From positions 62,001-126,000 of the forward strand of contig JADLAV010000064.1 of assembly GCA_020848075.1 (NCBI GenBank): a stretch of DNA of 64,000 bases, given 5' to 3'. Made by a program: the position numbers and the translations under genes. The DNA is from Burkholderiales bacterium. Lineage in GTDB: Bacteria; Pseudomonadota; Gammaproteobacteria; Burkholderiales; SG8-39. The notes below the pieces were generated by a model. The model was not told where the DNA came from. It was given only the letters and a program-made list of their open reading frames with translations, and ran no database searches. Positions 41,810 through 49,672 of the stretch are shown piece after piece (within the stretch, counting starts at the first letter, position 1; each line of letters begins with the position of its first letter).

Positions 41810-42667
41810 TCAGCGCGAGCGGAATGCCCGGCGCGCGAAATCCTCGAGCAGCGCATTGAACCGCTCCGGCTCGTCCACGAACAGCGCGTGCCCCGCGTGC
41901 TCGAAGACCACGGCTTCGGTGCCGGGTCGGTTGCGCTGCAGGTTCGCCGCCTGCTCCGCGAACTGGGGCGTGACGACGTAGAGCAGCGGGACGTGCACGC
42001 CGTGCGCGGCGGCGCGCCAGTACTCGCGCGGCACCGGGTAGGAGAGGAGCGCCAGGCTGTCCTCGAGCCGCATCCGGAGCGCCCCGGTCACCAGGGCGGA
42101 GAGCTCTGCTTCCGGGGGCGGCCGCCTGAAGATCGCCCGCATGAACTCGTCGAGCGCGCGCCGGCGGTTGCTCTGCAGCGATTCCTTGAACACGCCGGCG
42201 GGCGGCGCTGGCGGCTCGCCGACCGAGCTGTCGACGAGAACGAGCCCCGCGATCGATGCCTCGCCGTGCGCCCGCACCATCTCGAGCGATTCGAGCGCGC
42301 CGAGGGACCAGCCGACCAGCACCGCGTGCCGGTAGGGCGCGAGAAACTCGCGCAGGTCCGCCGCGCGCCGCTCGAGCGTATAGCCCGTGCGTGGCGCCTC
42401 GGATTGACCCTGCCCGCGCGGATCGAGCGCCGCCACGCGGTAGCGCGTGCCGAGCGCCTCCAGCTGAAAGTGCCAGATCCCGGCAGGCATCGACCAGCCC
42501 GGAACGAAGGCGATCGCCGGCGCGCCCGGCCGCCCGCCCTCCAGTGCGTGCAGCCGCACGCCGTCGGAGGTCGTGAAGAACCGGCTGTCGAGCGGAAGGG
42601 CGCGAGCGGGCACGAGCGCAAGCATAACCGCCAGCGCGCGGGTGACGAGCCCGCGTACCGGGCTCAC
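41810..42667 (-). CDS. Exported alpha/beta-hydrolase
   Basis: 285-residue hydrolase with an N-terminal export signal (TRALAVMLALVPARALP, residues 9-25). The mature fold has the oxyanion loop PGWSMPAGIW, nucleophile elbow GWSLGA with Ser121, and His in EHAGHALF. The start is GTG 42667, overlapping the stop of the upstream gene (TTGTGA), so the two genes are translationally coupled; a long upstream extension of the frame is an artefact. Location is probably periplasmic. The substrate is unknown; coupling to an unknown exported protein suggests both act on the same envelope or extracellular compound. Confidence 0.82.
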   Translation of the reverse strand: MSPVRGLVTRALAVMLALVPARALPLDSRFFTTSDGVRLHALEGGRPGAPAIAFVPGWSMPAGIWHFQLEALGTRYRVAALDPRGQGQSEAPRTGYTLERRAADLREFLAPYRHAVLVGWSLGALESLEMVRAHGEASIAGLVLVDSSVGEPPAPPAGVFKESLQSNRRRALDEFMRAIFRRPPPEAELSALVTGALRMRLEDSLALLSYPVPREYWRAAAHGVHVPLLYVVTPQFAEQAANLQRNRPGTEAVVFEHAGHALFVDEPERFNALLEDFARRAFRSR

Positions 42668-43797
42668 AAGCGATTCGCGGCGCGGCGCGCGAGAAGCAGA
42701 CCGGAGCGGCCGTCCTTCCAGTGATAGCCAAACGGGAAAGGCAGCGCCTCGACCGTGCTGCTCGTCAGATAGGCCGCGTCGAGGTCTTCTTGGTAGCCAT
42801 AGTTGAAATCGCGGATCGGGCGTGCGTAGTGGCCGAACAGGCGGATCTGGAATCCGCTCTGGCGCAGGAACCGGTACGGGATGCCGGTGTCGTCCTCCAC
42901 GAGCAGCTCGGTCGCGTCGAGCAGCACACGCCGCGTGCCTGCGAACTCCTTGCCGTGCAAGAGATACGAGGCCGACTTGAGAAACGTGACGGAGGGTCCG
43001 AACCCACCGAGGAACGGAAGGAACTCGGGGTTGGCCGCGAGCGCACGGTCGCTCGCGTCGAGGGAGAGGTAATAGAGCGTCTGGCGCTTGCCGGTCTGCG
43101 GATCCGAGAACGTGATCTTCGTCCCCCGCGCGCGACGGCCCGCGCTGCGGGCCGCCTCCGCGCCGGGCCCGAAGTCGAAGGGCTCGACCGCAGCGACATG
43201 CAGGTTGAGCAGCCCCATCGAAGCGAGCACGAGCGGCAGGACGCCCTTGAGGTGCGGTGTTCGAAGCTGGGTGGCCATGTGGCTGGTGATGAAGTAATTG
43301 CGCGCCACGAAGTTGGCGAGCGCGTGGCGCATGTCGCCGAGGAGCAGCCCGGCCTCCTCGCTGCTCATGGTCTCGAAGGCGGGCACCGCGCCCGGCGCCT
43401 CGAGGCCGAACATTACGTAGGTGTCGCAGCGCGGGAAGAGCAGGTACGCATTCAGGAAGTCCGGGCCGCTGAACGGATAGAGGAGCGTGCGACAGGTGAC
43501 GCGGTCTGCACCGAGATACCGGTCGCGCCAGGACTCGATCACGTGCAAGCGCTCGCGCTCGAGCCGCGCCCACTTCGGGACCAGCTCGGCGCGGTGGGCC
43601 TGCCACTCCGGCAGCGCGGCGATGCGCGCGTGCCGCGCGTAGTCGGTCTCGACGCCGGCGAGCAGTCGCGCGCTCGAAGTCAGCTGCGCCTCGGATAGGT
43701 CACTGGCAGTCTGGGCGGAGGCAGCCCCGCAGAGCGCGCAGGCGGCTGCCAGCACGAGCAGTGCGCGGGGCAGGACGGTGAGCAGGCGAGCGGACAT
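42664..43797 (-). CDS. Conserved exported protein of unknown function
   Basis: 377 residues from ATG 43797, which starts a clean Sec signal peptide (VLPRALLVLAAACALCGAASA before QTASDLSEAQ); an in-frame ATG at 43848 would add 17 residues. The mature protein contains a striking block TLLYPFSGPDFLNAYLLFPR, then YVMFGLEAPGAVP, and a tail with GIPYRFLRQSGFQIRLFGHY. I recognise this as a recurrent conserved hypothetical but know no assigned function. No metal or catalytic motif is obvious. Coupled by overlap to the downstream exported hydrolase. Confidence 0.75.
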   Translation of the reverse strand: MSARLLTVLPRALLVLAAACALCGAASAQTASDLSEAQLTSSARLLAGVETDYARHARIAALPEWQAHRAELVPKWARLERERLHVIESWRDRYLGADRVTCRTLLYPFSGPDFLNAYLLFPRCDTYVMFGLEAPGAVPAFETMSSEEAGLLLGDMRHALANFVARNYFITSHMATQLRTPHLKGVLPLVLASMGLLNLHVAAVEPFDFGPGAEAARSAGRRARGTKITFSDPQTGKRQTLYYLSLDASDRALAANPEFLPFLGGFGPSVTFLKSASYLLHGKEFAGTRRVLLDATELLVEDDTGIPYRFLRQSGFQIRLFGHYARPIRDFNYGYQEDLDAAYLTSSTVEALPFPFGYHWKDGRSGLLLARRAANRL

Positions 43798-44072
43798 GAG
43801 GGGCGAGTTTGCGCGTAGCCGCGCGGCCGCGGTATTGACGCGCATCACGCTCTAACGCACACGCCCTGCCGGAGTTGACGATCCCGGAGCGCGCTGCCAA
43901 CTATTCCGCATGCTCCGAAGCGGGCTCACCCATGAGTGACCGAAGGCCGTCACCCTGCCTGCCGAGGAGGATCGCCGGTTGGCCTGCCCGGCCACCCGTG
44001 CCCCATTGCGGGACGCGGTGTACCGATGTCCGCGACCGGGTCACGCGGGCCGTCGGGCCGCTCCCTACGCCG

Positions 44073-44510
44073 CTACTTCTTGCGCCAGTTTCCGCCGGGG
44101 TCCTGCACCCACCAGCCGGCGCTCGCTCTCGCGATCCAGCGCTCGCCGAACTTGGCGCGGATGTCGCTCTCCCACTCGGGGTGGCCGTTGGCGCGCGCGA
44201 TCTCGCGATAGAGCGCGAGCCGGTCCTGGTTCTCGGCGGCGACGAGGGCGTTCACCTGTGCCCGCTGCGCGAGCGGCACCGCGCCGGCGTCGCGCAGGGC
44301 GACGAGCCCGTCGCGCGTGATGCCTACCGCGCCGCTCGCATAGAGCGGCGCGAGCTGCGCATGGCGCTGCTGCATGCTGGCCGTGAGCGAGCGGATCGCC
44401 GGCGTGTCGATGTCGAGGTTCGCCTGCGCGGCAGCGTGGCCCGCGAACAGGAGGGCAAAGAGCGCGAGGACGAGCGGGACGACGCGCAGGCGGAGATGTT
44501 TTGCACGCAT
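44073..44510 (-). CDS. ydbL: YdbL-family (DUF1318) periplasmic protein
   Basis: 145-residue exported protein: signal peptide to about residue 29 (LLFAGHAAA before QANLDIDTP). The DUF1318 features follow: IRSLTASMQQRHAQLAPLYASGAVG, VAAENQDRLALYREIARANGHPE, and a C-terminal WWVQDPGGNWRKK. In E. coli, YdbL is encoded with YnbE and YdbH and helps this inter-membrane lipid-transport assembly form correctly. The same three-gene order occurs here, with 4 nt to the lipoprotein gene upstream. Confidence 0.85.
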   Translation of the reverse strand: MRAKHLRLRVVPLVLALFALLFAGHAAAQANLDIDTPAIRSLTASMQQRHAQLAPLYASGAVGITRDGLVALRDAGAVPLAQRAQVNALVAAENQDRLALYREIARANGHPEWESDIRAKFGERWIARASAGWWVQDPGGNWRKK

Positions 44511-44514
44511 GGAT

Positions 44515-44760
44515 TCACCTCGACTGTGGCTCGTTCGTTCCCGGCTTGTCGCTCGCGCCGCCGCGCTTCTGGTCGAGCTGCCAGACCTCGTCGATGATCT
44601 TGTCGGCCGCCTTTTCGGCGGCGGCGGCCGGAAAGTAGATGTTGATCGTGACGCAGCCGGGCAGCGCGACCAAAACCGCTCCGACCGCCGCCCCGAGGAG
44701 CCCCACGATGCCGCGGCCGGCCAGACTGCGCCCGCTACCATTGTGTCGCGTCGCATTCAC
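44515..44760 (-). CDS. ynbE: YnbE-like small outer-membrane lipoprotein
   Basis: 81-residue lipoprotein from GTG 44760, preceded by GGGGAG with a 9-nt spacer. An in-frame GTG at 44790 overlapping the ydbH stop is an alternative. The lipobox VALPGC puts the acylated Cys at residue 36. The mature part VTINIYFPAAAAEKAADKII contains a short beta strand, which in E. coli YnbE is proposed to stack on the C-terminal end of YdbH. Position between ydbH and ydbL supports the assignment; the sequence itself is too short and divergent for certainty. Confidence 0.75.
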   Translation of the reverse strand: MNATRHNGSGRSLAGRGIVGLLGAAVGAVLVALPGCVTINIYFPAAAAEKAADKIIDEVWQLDQKRGGASDKPGTNEPQSR

Positions 44761-44786
44761 CGCTTTCCGCTCCCCGGTCCGTTCGC

Positions 44787-46793
44787 TCACTGGATGGTGG
44801 CCTTCACGTTGGCATCGAGCACCCGCTTCAGGCGGGTGACGAGCTCTTCCCACCCGACGTCGCGATTGTAGCCGAGCACGTTGATTGCCGGCACGCCGCC
44901 GCCCGCCACGAGTACGTAGCCCCCGAGGCGGTCCTCGATCCCGCCCATCCGGCACACGCCGTTCTCGAGCCGACAAGTGATGCCGAGCTTCGAATAGCCG
45001 AAGGTCTCGAAGAAGCGCAGCGCCGTCTCCTGGATCGCCTGCGCGGCGCCGCCGCCCCCGAGCGCGGTGATGCTGTTGACCGCGGTCTGGCTGATGCGCT
45101 TCGGATAGTCGCCCGGGCTCGACGCCACGCGCGCATCGAACCGCACCGGGCGCCAGTCGGACAGCACCAGGTCGGCGATGTGCGCGTCGATCTTGCCCGT
45201 CATCCTCCCGAACGCAAAGGTGCGCGTCACGAGATCGAGATCGAGCCCGCGCGCATCGAGATCCGCGCGCAGTCGCGGCGCGAGGCCGAGCGGGCTCTCG
45301 AGCTGGAGCCCCGTCACCGTCACCGTCCCGTCGAACACCCGGATCGTCAACGCCCCATCCACCGTGAGCGTCGACCGCTCGTAGCGCACCCGCGGGATCT
45401 CGCCGGCGATCGTGCCCTGCATCGCCGGCAGGCCGAAGTGCGCGAGGAGCTCGGGCAGCGGCACCGGCGAGAGCGCACCGGACACTTGCCACGCAAGTCC
45501 TTCGTCCGTCCGGCGCACGCGCAGGTCGCGCAACTGCAGCAGGCCCGAGAGCACCGGGATGTTGAAGTCGTCGGCGCGTACGTCCTCCGAACCGATGTCG
45601 AGCGTCGCGCCGACCGCGCCGAGCGGCAGGCGCTGCACCTCCGCGCCCGACATGCCGATGCGGCCTTCGGTGCGCGCGCCTTCCTTCCAGGGCGCGTGCG
45701 CGTAGACGCCGAACAGCGCGAAGCGCTGCCGCTCGTCTTCGACCGAGAGGTCGTCGACGTCGAGCGTTGCCTCGGTCACGCGGCCGGCCTGCACGGTGGC
45801 GCTCGCGCGCAATCGCCCGTCGGTGCGCAGCTCGCCGAGCGCGCTGTTCGCGGCGAGCGGCTTCAGGAAACGCGCATAGAGCGGCGGCACCGGCAGCTCG
45901 GCGGTCTCGATCCGCGCGCGCACGATCGCGCGCGTGGCGAGATCGACGGAGGCGCTGGCCCGGACCTCGCCGATATCCTGCATGGCGAGCGTCGCTTCCC
46001 CGACCTCGAAGGTCCTCCCGCCGTACGTGCCTGCGGCGACGAGGCGATAGCCCGCCTTGGTGTACACCGGGTCCCAGAAGACCTCGCCCTCCGACCACGT
46101 GGCGTCGATGTCCCAGCGCCAGGCCGAGCCCGGTGCGCCGGCATGGGCCCCGTTGAATGCGACCCGCCCCGCGAGCGCGTCGCCGGCGTGCAGTCCGCTC
46201 GCGTCCGAGAACGCGGCGTTGCGCACCGTGAGCTCGCCCCTCATCTCGGTGCGGCCGGACGCGGCGCGCGTCGCGCGCACGACGCCGTCGACGGCGCCCG
46301 CGCCAAGCGTGATCGGGAGCGCGGGGGCGACGGCCTGGACGCGCGCGAGCTGCGCGCCCGCGAGCGTCAGCGTGATGGTGCGCGCGGAGCCGCCAGCGGG
46401 CAGCGGCTCGAGGACGGCGTGCCAGCGCTCTCCGGGAGCGGGACTGAGCGTGACGCTGCCGGCGGCGGCGTCGAGGTCATAGCAGAATGCGACGGGCAGC
46501 GTGACGGGCTGTTCGATCCGGCCCGCGTCGCACGCGACCGTAGAGCGCTCGAGGCGAAACGCGTTGCAGCGCACTGCGAGGTCGTGCCAGCGGTGATCGA
46601 GCGCCGCGAGCTCGCCGATCCGCAGTGTCGCTCGCGTGAGCGAGTCGCCGGCCAGCTCGAGGCGCAATCCCCTTGCCTCGAAGCCGGGCCCCGAAAGATC
46701 GCCGATCGAGACCGAGATCGACTGCGTCTGCGCGCTGGCGGCGCCGACGCTCGCAGCGGCGAGGAGCGCGATGTGGGTGCGCGTGACGATCAA
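44787..46793 (-). CDS. ydbH: YdbH-family AsmA-like inter-membrane lipid-transport protein
   Basis: 668-residue protein with an N-terminal signal/anchor (THIALLAAASVGAASA) and a long repetitive beta-rich body of the AsmA/TamB/YhdP bridge-like type. The conserved C-terminal DUF (YdbH) block includes AVNSITALGGGGAAQAIQET, FFETFGYSKLGITCRLENGV and an ending VTRLKRVLDANVKATIQ. E. coli YdbH, with TamB and YhdP, moves phospholipid between inner and outer membranes. I place the start at TTG 46793, which overlaps the stop of the preceding SnoaL-like gene (TTGA), because the frame before it is shadow. Followed by the ynbE- and ydbL-like genes. Confidence 0.85.
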   Translation of the reverse strand: MIVTRTHIALLAAASVGAASAQTQSISVSIGDLSGPGFEARGLRLELAGDSLTRATLRIGELAALDHRWHDLAVRCNAFRLERSTVACDAGRIEQPVTLPVAFCYDLDAAAGSVTLSPAPGERWHAVLEPLPAGGSARTITLTLAGAQLARVQAVAPALPITLGAGAVDGVVRATRAASGRTEMRGELTVRNAAFSDASGLHAGDALAGRVAFNGAHAGAPGSAWRWDIDATWSEGEVFWDPVYTKAGYRLVAAGTYGGRTFEVGEATLAMQDIGEVRASASVDLATRAIVRARIETAELPVPPLYARFLKPLAANSALGELRTDGRLRASATVQAGRVTEATLDVDDLSVEDERQRFALFGVYAHAPWKEGARTEGRIGMSGAEVQRLPLGAVGATLDIGSEDVRADDFNIPVLSGLLQLRDLRVRRTDEGLAWQVSGALSPVPLPELLAHFGLPAMQGTIAGEIPRVRYERSTLTVDGALTIRVFDGTVTVTGLQLESPLGLAPRLRADLDARGLDLDLVTRTFAFGRMTGKIDAHIADLVLSDWRPVRFDARVASSPGDYPKRISQTAVNSITALGGGGAAQAIQETALRFFETFGYSKLGITCRLENGVCRMGGIEDRLGGYVLVAGGGVPAINVLGYNRDVGWEELVTRLKRVLDANVKATIQ

Positions 46794-47407
46794 AGCGGCT
46801 CGCCGGGCCTCGCCGAACCGGCAAGCCAGGCGCGGCCTTCCGCGTAGAGCTTCGCGACGGCCGCGCCGCGCAAGCCCGGCAGGCCGTCCTTCACCTTGAA
46901 GCCGTTTCTCGACTGCAGGTACGCGAGGTGCCGGTAGCCCTCCGGAAAGCGCGCGAGCAGCGCCGCGTCGAGCTGCGGCGCCGCAGCCGGGTCGACCGGG
47001 TCGATGCGGTCCTTTTCGTAGATCGGCTGGCGACGCACGATGCCCCAGCGGCCTTCGCGCTTCTCGAAAAAGTCGTAGAAGCGCCCGGTGCAGACGACGT
47101 CGCAGAGCACGCCCTCGACCGGCGCGCGCTGGTTGATCGTCATCTTGGTCTGCGAGACGGCGCGGTTTCCCGCGATGTCGCAGGTCCACCCGCCGAGGAA
47201 GTGCAGGATGCTCACGCCTCGGTCGAAGCCCTCGCGGCTCACCGCGATGAACTGGACAGCCGGTCCCTGGAACCACGTCGCCGTCATCCAGCCGTCCGCG
47301 TGCCACACCGTGCGGAAGCGCTCCCAGTCGCCGGCGTCGCGCCACATCGCCCAGTTCTCGACCGTCTCGCGGATCGCGAGCTTGTCGCTCGTCGAATCGT
47401 TCGTCAT
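46790..47407 (-). CDS. SnoaL-like (NTF2-fold) protein
   Basis: 205-residue protein whose first 140 residues form an NTF2/SnoaL-like cone: DKLAIRETVENWAMWRDAGD and FRTVWHADGWMTATWFQGPA. This fold is common in isomerases, dehydratases and ring-hydroxylating dioxygenase beta-like proteins. No signal peptide. The C-terminal 60 residues (YRHLAYLQSRNGFKVKDGLP) extend beyond the usual domain. The stop overlaps the putative TTG start of ydbH, so it heads the ydbH-ynbE-ydbL transcript, but no functional link is known. Confidence 0.75.
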   Translation of the reverse strand: MTNDSTSDKLAIRETVENWAMWRDAGDWERFRTVWHADGWMTATWFQGPAVQFIAVSREGFDRGVSILHFLGGWTCDIAGNRAVSQTKMTINQRAPVEGVLCDVVCTGRFYDFFEKREGRWGIVRRQPIYEKDRIDPVDPAAAPQLDAALLARFPEGYRHLAYLQSRNGFKVKDGLPGLRGAAVAKLYAEGRAWLAGSARPGEPL

Positions 47408-47482
47408 CGCCGTCCTCGTTCTCCGTGCCTGGTCGGCGACAGTCTAGCATTCGCATCGCGCACGCCAGCGCACCGAGCGGGG

Positions 47483-47511
47483 TAGGCAGCCGCGCGCATG
47501 CGTATTAGAAT
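47483..47511 (+). promoter_or_regulatory. Sigma70-like promoter of the glcG-tctCBA unit
   Basis: TAGGCA (47483-47488), a 17-nt spacer, TAGAAT (47506-47511); predicted start about 47518, leader of about 60 nt to GTG 47578. Confidence 0.45.
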
Positions 47512-47577
47512 CCGGCGCAAGAAGACGCGGCCCGCATGTTGCGCCGCGCCAATCGTTCCACCAGGAGGAGCACTCGC

Positions 47578-48030
47578 GTGTACGTGGCCGACGCCAAGCG
47601 ACTCACCCTCGCCGGCGCGCGCAAGATGATGACCACCGCGGTCGGCATCGCCGAGCAGGCCGGCATTCCGATCGCGGTTGCGATCGCGGATGCGGGCGGC
47701 CATCTCGTCATGCTCGAGCGCATGGACGGCGGGCGCTTCCACACCGTGCACTCCTCCACCACCAAGGCGGTGTGCGCGGCCTCGAACAAGCGCCCGACGA
47801 CTGCGAAGGGCGCGCAGGCGCAGCCGCTCGACACCACGCACGCGATCGGTCTCGCGCTCGCCGCAGGGGCCGAGCGCTGGACCGCGATGGAGGGGGGTTA
47901 CCCGATCATCGTGGACGGCGAGTGCATCGGCGGCATCGGCGTGAGCGGCGGCAGCTGGGAATTCGACGACAAGGTGGCGCGCGCGGCGGTCGAGTCGATC
48001 GGCGCGGGCTACCTGATCGACGCGAAGTAG
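47578..48030 (+). CDS. GlcG/HbpS-family (DUF336) protein
   Basis: 150-residue GlcG/HbpS-fold protein. Starts at GTG 47578 after AGGAGG with a 9-nt spacer (an in-frame ATG at 47536 lacks one). Conserved elements are GIPIAVAIADAGGHLVMLERMDG, the STTKAVCAA helix, and GGYPIIVDGECIGGIGVSGG. HbpS binds haem or iron as a redox sensor; many relatives of this size next to catabolic genes are of unknown role. It opens an apparent operon with TctCBA. No signal peptide, so cytosolic. Confidence 0.85.
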   Translation: MYVADAKRLTLAGARKMMTTAVGIAEQAGIPIAVAIADAGGHLVMLERMDGGRFHTVHSSTTKAVCAASNKRPTTAKGAQAQPLDTTHAIGLALAAGAERWTAMEGGYPIIVDGECIGGIGVSGGSWEFDDKVARAAVESIGAGYLIDAK

Positions 48031-48061
48031 CGTTCGCCGGACCGGCGGAAAAATCGAAAGC

Positions 48062-48099
48062 GCGGCGCGAGGCCCCCAGGGGCCGCCCGCCCGCGCCGC
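48062..48099 (+). other. Nested GC-rich stem-loop between glcG-like gene and tctC
   Basis: Outer arms GCGGCGCG (48062-48069) and CGCGCCGC (48092-48099) enclose an inner stem GGCCCC-CA-GGGGCC (48071-48084). It ends 36 nt before the tctC start. It may terminate most readthrough or protect the downstream binding-protein message. Confidence 0.5.
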
Positions 48100-48135
48100 A
48101 CGGACTTGATCAATCGAGCGAAGGAGGGTGAGGTC

Positions 48136-49116
48136 ATGGCACGTAGACGCTTTCCAGTGCACCGCGTTCTCGTCGCGGTTGCCGCGGCATTGCTGTCCTT
48201 CCCGGCGGCCGCGGAATTTCCGGACCACCCGATCGATTTCATCATCCCGTTCGGCGCAGGCGACGGCGCCGACATCGAGGGCCGCGTCCTCGCCACCGAG
48301 ATGAGCAAGGTGCTCGGCGTTCCGGTGGTGCCGGTGAACAAGCCCGGCGCCGGGGGGGCGGTGACGTACACGAATGTCAAGGACGCAAAGCCCGACGGCT
48401 ACACCGTCGCCTGGAACTCGACGTCGCTTCTGACCACGACCAACATCGGCAACGTCGACTACGATTACAACGCGCTCGACCAGATCGGGCAGGTCGAGTA
48501 TCAGTCGATGCCGTTCGCGGTGCGGGCCGATGCCCCGTGGAAGACGATGAAGGATTTCGCGGCCGACTGCAGGAAATCCCCGGGCAAGTACAAGATCGCG
48601 AACTCGACGACCGGGAGCGGCACGCACCTCGCCGCCATCGCGATCGCGACCGCGATCGGATGCGACGTCATCCACCTGCCGGTCGGCGCCCAGCGGCGCA
48701 ACGCGACGGTGCTGAGCGGGGAGGCCGACGCCATGGTCGGGCCGCTCACCGGCCTCATCAGGCTCGCGCAGGCCGGCAAGATCCGCCTTCTCGCGATTCC
48801 GAGCCCGCAGCGCAATCCGCTGATTCCCGACGTGCCGACCATGAAGGAGCTGGGCTACGACGCCGAGCTGCTGCTCTTCCGCGGCCTGTCGGTGCCCAAG
48901 GGAACGCCGCGCGCGGTCAAGGAGAAGCTCGCCGATGCCATGACCAAGGCGGCCCACTCCAAGGCGTTCATGGACCTCGCGGCGAAGAACGGCTTCACGG
49001 TCGACACGCTGGGCGTCGACGCGTTCGAGAAGGTCCTCGCGGCCGAGGACGTGAAGGTGAAGGCCATCATGAAGGCGGCCGGCCTCTATCAGAGCGAGAA
49101 GGGCAAGAAGCAGTAG
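48136..49116 (+). CDS. tctC: Tripartite tricarboxylate transporter binding protein TctC/BugT family
   Basis: 326-residue periplasmic receptor. Signal peptide to about residue 26 (LLSFPAAA before EFPDHPIDFIIPFGAGDGAD). Bug-family features are VVPVNKPGAGGAVTYTNVKDAKPDGYT and FRGLSVPKGTPRAVKEKLADA. The ATG at 48136 has AAGGAGGGTGAGGTC in front. Unlike the hundreds of orphan Bug proteins in Burkholderiales, this one is next to its TctB and TctA, so the transporter is complete. The ligand is a carboxylate of unknown identity. Confidence 0.93.
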   Translation: MARRRFPVHRVLVAVAAALLSFPAAAEFPDHPIDFIIPFGAGDGADIEGRVLATEMSKVLGVPVVPVNKPGAGGAVTYTNVKDAKPDGYTVAWNSTSLLTTTNIGNVDYDYNALDQIGQVEYQSMPFAVRADAPWKTMKDFAADCRKSPGKYKIANSTTGSGTHLAAIAIATAIGCDVIHLPVGAQRRNATVLSGEADAMVGPLTGLIRLAQAGKIRLLAIPSPQRNPLIPDVPTMKELGYDAELLLFRGLSVPKGTPRAVKEKLADAMTKAAHSKAFMDLAAKNGFTVDTLGVDAFEKVLAAEDVKVKAIMKAAGLYQSEKGKKQ

Positions 49117-49207
49117 AACATCGGCGGGATCGATTGCGCGGGGCGCGAGCGCGGTCTTCTCGCGCCGTGCCCCGGGGAGACGCCGTGACCCTTGCTATCC
49201 GACCGTG

Positions 49208-49672
49208 ATGCGCACGAAGAATATCGTCACCGCCCTCGTCCTCATCGTGTTGGGCACCGGGTACGGGTTTCTCACCGCCGGGCTCCCCACGCGCTCGCTG
49301 CCGAACGCGCCCGATCCCTCCTTCTTTCCGTGGGTGATCACCGGCTGCCTGCTGCTGCTGTCGGCGATCCTGCTCGTGCGAGGGCTCGCGGCGCCCCGTA
49401 AGGGCCGGAGCGACACGGTCGTCGCACCGCCGCTGCGCACCCCGATCGTCTTTCTGGTCGTGTTCGCTCTGTATGTCGCATTCCTGTCGTTCGCCGGGTT
49501 CGTGGCGGCAAGCGTGCCGTTCTTCGCCGTCCTGATGGTGCTCTACGGCGAACGCCGCTGGATCGCGATCGGCGCGGCATCGCTCGTCGTCCCGGTGATC
49601 CTCGTGCTCGTCTTCCGGTACGTCCTGCAGGTGCCGCTGCCCGAGGGCGTGCTTTCGGGTTGGATCGGATGA
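49208..49672 (+). CDS. tctB: Tripartite tricarboxylate transporter small permease TctB
   Basis: 154-residue membrane protein with four or five hydrophobic segments; the motif SLPNAPDPSFFPWVITGCLLLLSA near residues 31-54 (acidic-Pro, FFP) is typical of TctB. GTG 49205 one codon earlier is an alternative start. Its stop overlaps the TctA start (ATGA). Confidence 0.9.
   Translation: MRTKNIVTALVLIVLGTGYGFLTAGLPTRSLPNAPDPSFFPWVITGCLLLLSAILLVRGLAAPRKGRSDTVVAPPLRTPIVFLVVFALYVAFLSFAGFVAASVPFFAVLMVLYGERRWIAIGAASLVVPVILVLVFRYVLQVPLPEGVLSGWIG

Noticed and set aside
43849-44072. Possible small gene between the unknown exported protein and ydbL
   Set aside because: Short frames on both strands have no ribosome site, signal or recognisable motif; treated as intergenic.
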